Below are positions 24,310 through 36,500 of a stretch of 64,000 nt of DNA, piece by piece. The stretch spans positions 496,001 to 560,000 of the forward strand of contig JALLLT010000014.1 of assembly GCA_025266875.1 (NCBI GenBank). Reading direction: 5' to 3'. The notes beneath the pieces were generated by a model. The model saw only the letters and a list, made by a program, of their open reading frames with translations. It had not been told where the DNA came from and made no database searches. The translations under genes and the position numbers were made by a program. Each line of letters begins with the position of its first letter. Positions within the stretch are counted from its first letter, which is position 1. The DNA comes from Fennellomyces sp. T-0311 (Eukaryota; Mucoromycota; Mucoromycetes; Mucorales; Lichtheimiaceae).

Positions 24310-26402
24310 ATGCGGGTTTTCCCGAGTATTCTTTTCGCGACAGCTTTCTGTCTCAGAGCTTCAGCGGTATCGTTAGAGGGACGATTTAACGGAGGTTCGT
24401 TTCATGTGTCAAATAAAATCTACACCAGGCCATTAATAAGGGATATTTAGAGTGTACGCTATTGGGGCGAAAAATTTATTACCTGGGCGGCGCTGTCGCC
24501 GGCGGTGATATCTCGCAAGCAACACCTTCAAATGCTCTTTATTACCTCGACATTTTAAATTCATTTTCGGTCAGTCAAGCAAGCACACAATGGCAGGCTG
24601 CTCCAAATATGGGCGGTAGCAGTGCGGAGCAAGCCTACAATTTTGCAATGGTGGTGCTACCTGGTGAATCGGCCATTATGGTATATGGTGGTGAAGGCGG
24701 TAATAGAGACATGGAAAGCCCAGCTATGATGTACTATGCAAAGGATGAGGTCTGGCGAGAGTACCCTAATCCATTGCCAAGCTTGAAGCAAATGTAAAGA
24801 ATTACTTTCTGCGAAAAAGAATATAATCTTAAACGGAAATAGGGCAATGGGTACACTATCACGAGGTGACGGTAATAAGGCATACTTTTTTGGAGGTCGC
24901 AGGTAACAGTAAAGTTGATAATGCGTAACGATTCTTGATTTGACAATGCTTCCTGATTTAGTGTTATAACCGTCGATCCCGTATTCCCGCCATTCGATAG
25001 ACTTATGCATATATACGATGTTTCAGTGCGTCATTATGCCTTATATATACCTTCAATCTTAATTTTTTTCTGCTCTAGGCGGGTTCTTGGAGCGACGGTG
25101 CGGCTCTTCCAGAAGGCTTTGGTGTACGATTTGGTGCAGCAAGGACTCTTACTGGTGGTGGAAAAGAAATTGTTTACATTGGTGGCATGACAGCAACTTA
25201 CGATGCGACAGCAATCACTCGAGACAATATTCCTGTTCCATTCACTGATATTTTAATCTACAACACCGTCGAAAACACCTGGCGCCAAGAAAATGCAACA
25301 GGCAATGTACCCAGCCCTCGTATTTCTCACACCGTCGCTGCGAGTATGTATAGAAAATCTTTTATTGTGCCTTTTTTTTCTGATATTTTATTATTACTTT
25401 ACTACATTAGAACCCAATTCGCGTCAGATTATCATGTATGGTGGTCAAACAAATCGTGAGTTTGATATTGTTACTCATATTTTCATGAGGTTTACGCATA
25501 TTTATAGAAACGTCTGGCGCAATCCAGGGAAACTACTGCTACGTTTTGAATACTGACAGCTGGACTTGGGAAAAAAAGAATCCAATTGGCGTTGGGCCTG
25601 GCCCGCTCTATGGACACTCCAGTAAGAATAATCTCGGTGTTCTATAGAGCAAATCATACTTATAATATTTATTTTTAGCGGTTTTCCCTGATGGTAGCTC
25701 ATTACTGTTTGTTTTGTTTGGTGTAAACAGCACAGGATTGGCAAGTGAATCATTTGGTGTTCTTAATACTGAGACCTGGAGCTGGAGCAGCAATTACCAG
25801 TCGTCGTACTCCGGTAGCGATATTCCTGAAGAAGAGCCCGATGATGGTCTTTCAACCGGTGCACTCGCTGGTATTGTTGTCGGATGCGTTGTTGGTGTGG
25901 TAACTATAGTTGGCCACATGAGCCATTAGTCATCTACTTACAATTGATCAATGGCTTACCAATACATGAGTTGCTTACTAATTGTTGCTGTTCATAGGGA
26001 ATTATTGTTGGTGTTCTTGTATTTCTGTGCATCCGTAAACGACGAAATAAGAAGCAGCAAATACTCTTATCCGAACAACCTTCAGGATCGAAAACAGAAA
26101 CACGTGTTCTCCAGCCCATGTCACCATTACTTGATAGAGCATCGTCATATCGTTCACAGTCTGACGATAAAGAACATTTGTATTCTGATCGTCCTGCAAG
26201 TGACCAATCAAGTACGCCAAATTATGTTTTTGCTAAGAGCGATATGCCGATATTCTTGCAGACAGCCAAACCAGATGGAAGCAATTCTGAATATGGTGGA
26301 TCAAGCACGAGCGGATTTGCTATGGCGTCAGAGAAGCCTGATGGGGCATCAACCATACCTAAGAGCGACAAGGTCCGACCAATGAAACCCGATGGAGTAT
26401 AA
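24310..26402 (+). CDS. Membrane-anchored kelch-repeat protein, copy 2
   Basis: This is a tandem paralogue of kelch copy 1. The signal peptide (MRVFPSILFATAFCLRASAV) is spliced through a short intron to a first blade with KIYYLGGAVAGG. Blades continue with IMVYGGEGG, AYFFGGR, VYIGGMT, IIMYGGQTN and LFGVNSTG. The transmembrane segment is GALAGIVVGCVVGV joined to GIIVGVLVFLCI, followed by RKRRNKK. The cytoplasmic tail again holds KPD motifs and ends in SEKPDGASTIPK...MKPDGV. Intron positions correspond to copy 1. The predicted role, a surface or cell-wall-facing propeller receptor or scaffold, is inference from topology only. Confidence 0.82.
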
Positions 26403-27593
26403 GCATTTTGTACTGTTATTATAATCTATTTACTTTAACTTAATCATCTCTGTTTACTTACTTTTTTTAAGGCAAAGCGCGATTTGTAAAGTCCAATAGA
26501 GGATATGTGCAGCCCGCTGACATACCAAACAGCATGTAATATACGTACATACTATAATTTATACACACACAAAGTCATATTTCTTGAAAGAACATTGCAG
26601 TAATACCATTATTGGAGGTCTTACTCTTTCATTGAAGTGGTATTGCAAAAGCAAGTAGTATGACCGTTTCGTTTCGCCGCATCCTTCATGTTTTCTATGA
26701 AGCAATTATTATGGATTCCATAATTTTAGATCAAGAACACCAAGGTTACTCATGCTGTTGCTTTGGGCTACTGTACATGTATATTACCTGTCTATTCTGA
26801 GCTTTTGCTGCCGTTTATGCATGATACTGTCGCACAAGGTCATTTCCAAAATTTGCCTAGGCTCCCCCAAATCGCTTCTTACACATACTATTATCTAGGA
26901 GCATTACATCTTATAGAATGAGTAAACTTTCGCGCACACGGAACAGATTGCGGGTTACAACAAGCACGGAAAAGCCAAACTGCAAAAGACGAAACGCCAA
27001 GTGCAAAATATATCGGCTAATCAAAAAGTAAAGACAAGCACCTGAAAATGTAAAGTATGATGCGGCGTAAGACAGAGATATATAGTATCTTATTTTACCT
27101 TCACTACAAGCTGTTGGTATCAAGGGTAGATCATTTTTTTGGCCAAGCCAATTCTACCACATGTGCATTGAGCATACCGTTTTCTTTGATCATCATTGAA
27201 TCGGGAAAGAAAAGCCTTTAATTAGGGTGGATATAGCTGTTGTCATAGCCAAGGATTGCACATCACCCAATGTATATTAATACATCATCCACCTGTCCCT
27301 ATAATTGAGACGTAGTCTCATGAACTTGAGAGGCTGACAGAGCGAGCTTGCAGAACCAGCTACTAGAGCGACACTTCCAGCATACACTAAGGAACGGCCA
27401 ACAGTGGCAACTGTCTTCCGGACACAGTGTCGAGAATAAATCTTTGTATATAAGTAGTTTGGGACGGTTGAGCTATATGCACGATGTAAGAGCACATTTA
27501 GGCACCTTCCTTTGCTTCAATCATATCAATTTTCTGTATTTCATACTTGTACTACTTTGTAATATTTTGAAGCGTGCAAACAACGACGAACCA
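26403..27593. other. Intergenic region
   Basis: Nearly 1.2 kb without a recognisable gene, AT-rich, between kelch copy 2 and SMG1. Short open frames near 26911-27123 (minus) and 27277-27495 (minus) have no family resemblance. The right part presumably holds the SMG1 promoter and leader; an open frame continues upstream of the SMG1 ATG from about 27348 but reads like non-coding sequence. Confidence 0.4.
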
Positions 27594-30500
27594 ATGAGCT
27601 CCAGAAGAGGCAGTGGTGGCCCACAACCAGCTCGCCAATTCCAACGAGGTGGATTGCGAGATAACAACCGCAATTCCCAGGGTCAATCTACCAACCAACC
27701 CACGTTAACTCAATCGCGCAGTACAAGAAACACGCGAGGAAAACAACACCATGATGGTATACCCGGCGAGTCACGAAACTTACAACAGCTACGACGCATT
27801 CTACTTGACGAAGACGATCTTGCACGACGCAACGCAAGCGCCATACAGCTCATTCGAACTATTGAAGAATCACGCCACAACGCAGACCCAGCATTGCAAC
27901 ACGAATGTCTTCAGTTGATCGACGTCTGCCTATTCAAACAACAGCAGAATGTGCGGTCAATATTCGAGTGTATGAGACCGCCTAGTAACACGCTAAAAAA
28001 CTCGATGATAAAACTTATTTCAATCTTGGGTTGCTACTGCGGCAGGCTGGATATTGTTCTTGTATGGATTTTCGAGCACTTGCAGCGATGGATCAGCAGC
28101 GATGGCCCGCCCGCTGAAGTGAATCGAACGAAAGAATTCAAGCTGTGGCTTTTGCGTATGCTGCGACAGGTCTCTTGGAGCACTATTTTGATGATGCTGT
28201 ACTAATATGTTGTTTTGTAGTCAATTGCTGATGCTGCGTCTGATCCATATATCAAATGTCAATTGTATGATTTATCATCCAATATCACGAGCAGCATGAT
28301 CATGTTTTTGGATGCCATGGATACCCCGGATTATTTACCCGAAGTGCTTCAAGTGCTTGATGTGCTCGCTGCAAGCTGTCGAACGACCTTTTCGGAAAAG
28401 TTTCAAGTGCGTCTTCTTCACAGTAACCTCAATACGGATGCCTAACGGCCTTCTTTTCCTTCTAGGACGTTATTGATTTGCTGGTCGGATGGCACATTGA
28501 TACGGGGTTATCAGAACATCGCCGAGGACTTATTCGTGGTAAATTGAATAGGACTCTCTTATCTCTGCAAACATTAACGGTGTCTATAGAAATATACAAA
28601 AAGTTCCGTCCATTCTGGCAGACTAGACTCTCATTTGCATTCGAGTTGCTGCAACACTTTTTGAACGATATGCAGAGTATAGTAGCTAGTATCATGGTGG
28701 ATGGATCCGCGGAGGAACGACAATCAAAGTGGGACACCTGTGAGAGCTTATTCAGGTAAGTGAGACAAAATGGCTGTTGCTAACCTGATTTGTATGCTAA
28801 CTACATATCAGTTGTTTCCATGCCATGGTTCATGCGGTTGTACCTTTACTCCCAACACCTGAGGTGCGGAAGGATATACATGTTATTGGTCCCATTTTCG
28901 ACTTGCTCCGACCCAATGTCTTGAGTTTCCTATGTCACGTCAAAGAACTGTCGCCACGGGACACATGGATAGAAAAATGTTAGTTCTTTATACCAAATAT
29001 ATGAAATGCTGGTAGTAACTAACTCCTAAAAAAAGCAAACCAAGTCTTGCTTCTCCTATTCACAATGAATCCACAGGGCGCACGACTATATCAAAGACAG
29101 GTGTATGAATATTTTGCTTCACAAATGGTCGGCAACCCTAGCATCAATCCACACGTATATCTAAAGGCGTTGATGAAGGTATAGCTGAACACAGTATCAT
29201 TTATTCGAGACTAACTTATTTTGGTTCAGCTTATTGACGTATGGGGCACCCTATGTGATGCCACAATCTTACAAGATCTACTCGACATTGATTCTTCGCC
29301 ACTCTACTATCTCCGAGCATTCAATCGAGGAGACAAACAACTCAACTCTGGTATTCTGGTCATTTTGCGCACCCTAGTTCGGATGGATGGCATCGCCGAC
29401 ATACGTCAAAGCGCATGCAACGGATTCGCAAGAAGCCTTGTTGAGAAATTGGCAGTTATTACCAGTGCATACGATACTGTACCAAAGGAAAACACATGTG
29501 TACTGAAAGGAACTAGTCAAGAGATTGAAAGCCATACAGAACTCGTCGTCAAAAAGTCTGATCCAAACACGCTCGTCGACAAGCCATCTTGGCTGCAAGT
29601 AACTGATGCTGTCGTGGATGCTCTATTTTTCAGCTATCTTTTGCTTGATGTCGCAGCAGCCTGGCCAGTGTCCCGCAAACATCATATCTTACTTGTACTG
29701 GACACTTTGAATACGGCATGGGAATGCAAATGCACTGATGTCTTTGATGCTGGTATTCAGATTCTTACAGAGTTTTGCTCGAGGTGAGTAAGTGCTCTGG
29801 TCTGGAAATACCACTTTACTAAGCTGTCTTCTCAAAAGATGTTCGTATCTAGTCAAAGATGCGCATGATTTCAAGCTGATTGCGACATTGGTTCAGGATG
29901 TGTGCATGAACTGGTCAGTGACAAACCTGCGCACTCGACAAATGATATGTGATTTCGTAAGAGGTGTGCTCCAAACCTTCTCGTCTGAGAAAAACCAGCA
30001 TCATGAAGTTTCAACTGTGGTGCAAAATATTATCAAATCTCTCCTTGGAGCGTTTGGTAAATCAAAAAGTTACCTACCGCTCACTACCACCTTCTAATAT
30101 CCTTTTATTGGATAGAATATGAACGCACTAATACGATCAAAGAGGAGATTTTAAAAATTGTCGCAGACTACTGCAAACAATTTAGCTCTATTGACCTCAT
30201 GCAGGATGCACTTTCTTGTATACAAGTGGGGTACGTTTCCTTACTCGTTTTAAATCTATGTAGCTTACACTTGCTTGTAGTCTCGACGATCCACATTCCG
30301 AAATCCGTACAGCAAGCGCAGAGTTGCTGAGTGTCCTAAATCCATTCCTAACCGCTGATATTGACATTGAAGGCGACACAACCACTAGACTTCTTGAGGT
30401 ATGAATGATCCTATCACCCTTGGCATTTTACTCAGATTACTATAGACCGCTGTTATGGCTACACCTCACACAGGGGCTTTTCGCCCAACGCATTATGAGA

Positions 30501-33500
30501 TCGTTATGGCACACCTTGGCATGTCCGAACACCTTATCGGATCTGCTCACTCGGAAAACAACAGACATTTATCGACTTTTGAGGAAGATGGTCAGTTTGA
30601 ATGGGCGAGACGTTTGTTTCACCATTGCGCCGCTAGCAGCAGTATTCAAAACAGCAATACATCTGCAGATATCAAAAGTATATTCTTTTCTCTTTCTATT
30701 TGCTCATACAGTTTCTAACATTGAGGCTCCAGATGACGTTAGAACCAGGAATCACATGAACAGCTCACGGGAATTTTTAAATTACTGGGTAATATGGGAG
30801 GCTTCTCGGTATTGCATGTTGGCGCGGTTGCGAACTCCATTTGGTGGGCCTCAGCAGACTTTAGCAGCATTTGAGCGCATGCTTGCATCTCTGGTGTCCG
30901 TCGACATTGAAAAATTAAGGTATTTGTCAAGTGAACTAGGACTGATCAATCTTTTAATACTCGCACAGGGATGACTCGATAACAAGAGAAAATCTTACCA
31001 ACTTACTTTTACTTCTCGACCGTCTTGAAATCCAAATACACAACGCTTCGAATGGATGTGCAACAAATGCGCTGCCTGCGGTCCCTCGTTCAAGTTTAGC
31101 GTTCTTTAGAACAAACAAGAAAACATGCAAGGAATACTTTGCTCGCATTAGGCCAGCAATGATTCAAGGCGCTAAAATGCTCCATGATGACGGGTTATTG
31201 ATCCGCAATGCATTAGAAGTATGTTTGCTACGTTTATCATTGCTTATAATACTAAGGCAAGTACAGATGTTACACGAGCGGGAAGCGGCGCTGCATGACA
31301 AAGAATCTCTCGATCCACATGCCTGGTTCTCAGAGCTCAACAAGCTGCTATGCGATTTAGGTAATTGTTGCTAAAGAAATGTTGTAGATTCCATCATCCT
31401 TAATTTTTTCATTAGTGAGCGCATGCATCAGAGTGACAGCGAGCGACTTGATACACGGCATACAATCATGGTACAAGCGGGTAATTCGCAAAGTTTCCCA
31501 TACCCACCCATCATTTTCAAAAGAATGGGTTTTTGAAGGTCTTGTAGGACCCATCAATACCCAAGGTCAGCACTGAAATTGGATATCCTGGCTACAAACT
31601 AAACTATTCCAGATATAAGCGCTGATCCATCGTGCCCGGTGACCTGGTTTCAGGTTGGCGCTCAATTTGCTATTGTAAGTACAAATCGAAAAGTAGGAAT
31701 ATCCGTTAACGAATTTTATTAGGGTCGTCATGAAAATGCAATACGTTCCCTTGAACTACTTCACAGCCACATCGGTCGTGATGAATATGGAATCATGGAT
31801 ATGCTTGATAACCAGGTTAGTGTAATATTAGCGAGAATGGGCTTCTACTGACAATTTCTTTAAAGGCACTTGACTTTTATACATGCATCGAGGATTACGA
31901 CGCATTGAAGCGGCTGTACGATGCGAACGGTTCAATGTTCAGTAAGATTCTATCTCGAGAGCTGATAGTGTTCGCAGACAGCGAAGATCCATCACAAGTT
32001 CAACCTACATGTGACTTGTCCGACTTCTATTCTTCTCTTCGTGATTTGGGAGTTACGGAATGTATGCAGTTGGGACGGTTAATGCGATTCCGGGATTGGC
32101 TAAGTGGGGACGATCAATCGGAGCATATCCAGGTCGAAATCAACCGCCTCTTGTCCGACCGTGCACGATTATCATTGGAAGGGGGTGTATTCTCGGAGCG
32201 AACCAGCATGATTGAGACTCAACTTTTGCAACCATATCGCCTCAGCACTCTCAATAGCATCAATGATTACTTTCCTTCACTATCCAACTCTGTCAATACC
32301 GGGAAGAATGTACTCGAAACCGCACACTGGGGCCGCTTATCGAATTATGTTGAGAGGATGGCAACTACCAACGACGAGCTGGGGGCAGTACGGCTCCATG
32401 CAGCAAGAGTAGCTCGCAAGCAAGGAAATCTCCGTATTGCAAGCAGCTGGTTGGAGCGTGTTTCTTCTGGAAATGACAGGCGTTTTCATGCACTCTATGA
32501 AAAGGCCAAAGTTCTTCTGCTCACACAAGACACGTCATCTCAGCTTGCTGCTATGGAGACGTTGAACAGCATCATTACTGGCATGGAGACAAAGGATGAT
32601 GGCGACAAGAAGTTATACAGCAAGGCATGTTTAGAAGTTGCTCGATTATTGAAGACCACCTATGGCGATAACGATAATCCATTGCTGGCCAAGTTGGATC
32701 CTGAATTTATCAAGGCCGATGGCATAGATAGCGTATCCAATCTGCAATCGTCTGCTGAAATTGCCATTGATATTATTCTCAAGAAGTCCGTGGAGAATGC
32801 GTCATTGTTCCGAAAGCCTTGGTTCGAGTATGCAACGTACCACTACAAACAAGGTTGGCGGATCCTTGATGATTTACCCAGAAGTGAGCCTGGAATGCCG
32901 ATTGTATTATGGGCAAGACGAAAGTTTCGCGAGATTCTTGGTCAGGAGCACATGGGTGTTGAAAGGGTATCTGTAAAGACGAAGATAAATTTTTCTAGTT
33001 TGTTAATCGGGATTTGTTAGGAACTTTGTGGTCTTTTGCAAAAGCATTCCGGAACAGTTGGCGAAAAAGCACTTGCCAAGAGTGTATCGCTCAAGAATGC
33101 AGTTCAGCAACTTCTGGTATCGTCAAGTGACAAACAAATACCTGAGATACTAGGAGCCATGGAAACTGTGCACAAGAACATAATTGAAACCTTCCAGACC
33201 TCTGTCACGGCTTATTTCCAATACCTGTCTCTGGGCGAAAACTACAATGAGGTAATATAGTCCACCGTCAGTATTTCAAAAATATAACTGGATTAATTGT
33301 TTTAGAACGAAAAACGTAGCACTTCGATGGTAATGACTGCGACGCTACGACTTTTGCGCATGCTCGTCAAGTACAGCGACGCATTACAGTCAGTCTTTTT
33401 TGGGAATATTGAACAAGTGTCCATCGAACCTTGGAAAAAGATCATTCCTCAGCTGTTCGCAAGACTGAACCATCCATCAAGCGTTGTTCAAAAGGTCATT

Positions 33501-36500
33501 GGCCAGTTGCTCGACAGGATCTGTGATGAATATCCTCGGGAAATCATATATGATATCATCGTGAGCTCATCTTCCTCCAAAACCAACCGCGAATCCAAGG
33601 CCGTGCTGAACACCATCGCCAATCGTATGATGGAACGAAACGAGATACTTTGGCTGTCAACTCAGCGAATGGCTGAAGAGCTTGAGAAGATCACTGTGTT
33701 ATGGGAAGAAAAATGGTCGTACAAAATCTCATCTCTTGCCCTCAACGCAATTGAGCAATTCACGAAACTTGATCAAGAAATTGTTCGACTAGAAAGCAGC
33801 CATAAGGATGGTCAAATCGACAAGCCATTCTTTGAAAGCTATGATAATGTTATGAAGTTTATCATTTCGTCCATCGACAAGCTGCTTAATGCGACAATCC
33901 TTGCAAGCACCCAAAAAACCCCACATGAACAATGGTTTATTGATAGCTTTGGAACACGAATTCTTCAAGCGTTCGAAGTTTTGCAAAAGCCAAAGGATAT
34001 GGCGACTTTCCGTGATGGCTGGGATATGTTTATTCAGGTAAAAAAAAATGGTGATTACAGGTATCACGATTTGATATACTGATGACTTGACTAGATCAAT
34101 CGAGCACTCATGTTCGAGACACATAAAGTGCGTATGCTGGAGTTACAGGATGTGTCACCGTATCTTGCATCTATTCGCAGCTCAACGATTGGTATTCCTG
34201 GAATGTCAAGCAACGACGACTGTCCGGTGTTCATCGACTCTTTCGGGTCCAACGTGGTCGTCCTTCCCACGAAGACCAAACCAAAAAAACTGGATCTACG
34301 TGGCACAGACGGCAAAAAGTACTCTTACTTATTTAAAGGTCTCGAGGATCTCCATCTGGATGAGCGAGTTATGCAGCTTTTAAGCACAGTGAATGGATTA
34401 CTACGAGAAGACACGGCAGCTGTTGCTCGAGATCTTAAGACAAGAACGTATGCTGTTATTCCTTTGAGCGATCACTCGGGCATGATACAATGGGTGAATG
34501 ATGCGACACCTCTTTTTGCTCTTTACAAGCGATGGCAGAGGCGCGAACAAACTGCAAAGATACTATTATCGAATGACAAGGCAACAGCAGAAGATTACAA
34601 CCAGCCACCGCAACGTCCCACCGAAATGTTTACCAGCAAGATCGAAGCAGCATTAAAAGCAGAAGGTCTTCGTGTCACCACTAATAGACGTCACTGGCCA
34701 AAGCGTATATTGAAGAAAGTGTACCTGGAACTCGTCAAGGAAACTCCTGGTGATCTTCTTGCAAAAGAAATTTGGTGTTCAAGCTCTGATCCAACGGAAT
34801 GGCTACGAAAAAGTACCTCGCTTACTCGATCGCTTGCAGTCATGTCTGTTATCGGTTACATTATTGGCTTGGGCGATCGGCACTTGGACAATATCTTGAT
34901 TGACTACCAATCAGGAGAGGTTATTCATATTGATTATAACGTCTGTTTCGAAAAGGGTCGACAGCTGCGTGTCCCCGAACTGGTTCCGTTCCGTCTAACA
35001 CAGAATATGCTGAATGCATTGGGTGTTACTGGAACTGATGGAATTTTCCGCATAGCGGCCGAAGAAACATTAAGGGTGCTCAGAAAACATAAGGAAGTGC
35101 TTATGACCCTTTTGGATGCTTTCGTATACGATCCTTTGGTACACTGGGCAACTGAAGCAGAGGAATTGGAAGAACGACAAATAATGGAACTTCAAATTAA
35201 CCTGGGGCTAGTCGCCAAGCGTCTCGGTAAGTGGCTATATTTTTTATAGCAAGTTCTGTTAACTAACTCGTTATTTACAGGTGAAAAGAAATCTGAATAT
35301 GATGGTCACGAGCACGACGTATTGAAGGGTCTTTCTGCAGTAACTGACAAGTTGAAGGTTACTCAACAGGCGTCTCTCCAGGAACTTCAGCTGCAAGCCA
35401 TAGATATTGGAAGTGACGACGAGGTAGACAGTGAGAGCTATGCTGATCATGCAAAGAAGAACATACAAGCTATCGCTCAAGATTGCTCAATATGGGCCAG
35501 CAAGCACAATAACGCACTTGCATCTCTGGTCAAGGTAACGTGAAACGAAACAATGTCAAACTGCTCGTACTAATATCGCTACTATAGGACACATTTATTG
35601 AATCGCTGTATAACGAGTCGTTCTTGTCAGATACCATTTTTACAAATGCATCCTTACCTAGCCAAAATTCCAAAGCAAGAGAGGTGTATCAAGTGTTTTC
35701 AAAGGCATTATCGACATGGATCACTCAAAGGGATTCATTTTACAAACATTCTGCTGAAGAGATGCTTGCGTACAAGCAACTGGTATATCCTGTTGCCAGG
35801 AAGCTGTTAACCCAAGACTGCTGCTGCATCTGGCCATCATTGCAGGAGCTTATTGCAGAATCCTTTACGAAATCAAAGGTCGAGGAAGTCTGGAGTCGGT
35901 TGCAACAAGGTCATTTCTCTCAATTCATGCAAAACTTGGAGAGTTGTGTCTTTACTTGTGCCAACAGCATCCAACAAGCCCTATCACGGATCGATCGTGC
36001 AACGAAGCAAGTGAATATCAAGGACCCATCAAAGATCTATACCGAATTGATTACCCTCTCGAAACGCAACACAACTGCTGCTGTAACTGAATGGCACGAT
36101 TCACTGATGATTGTGGAATCTGCCATAAGAAAACTTGATAGTGATGACCAAGAATATGCAAGTGCTTCAATTTCCACCGAATCAAATGTGGACCTCACAT
36201 CGTTATTACCTCCTGATCTGCAATCACTGGAGCACCAATGCCATATTGAATGTTTCGGTCAAGGCTCTTATGCAAATGGTTTGCTTAGTTTGGCAGCATA
36301 TTTCCAGTGCCATGTGGACGCGATTCAACGTAAGAATTATATCTCCATTTGCTCGTTTCTTTCTAAAATACATTCTTAGATCTTGGTGTGGGGCTGAATG
36401 CGACAGATAAAGTTGCAGTGCAAGCAGTTCTTCCATGTGCGCGAGCGTTATACATGCTGGAGAATGAATGTCTTTCCTTGTGTCGTACCATCTTCCAGGG

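Noticed and set aside
27348..27593. Open frame extending the first SMG1 exon upstream
   Set aside because: It has no ATG at its left end and reads through an AT-rich, hydrophobic, low-quality peptide; the ATG at 27594 starts a typical Arg/Gly-rich SMG1-like N-terminus.
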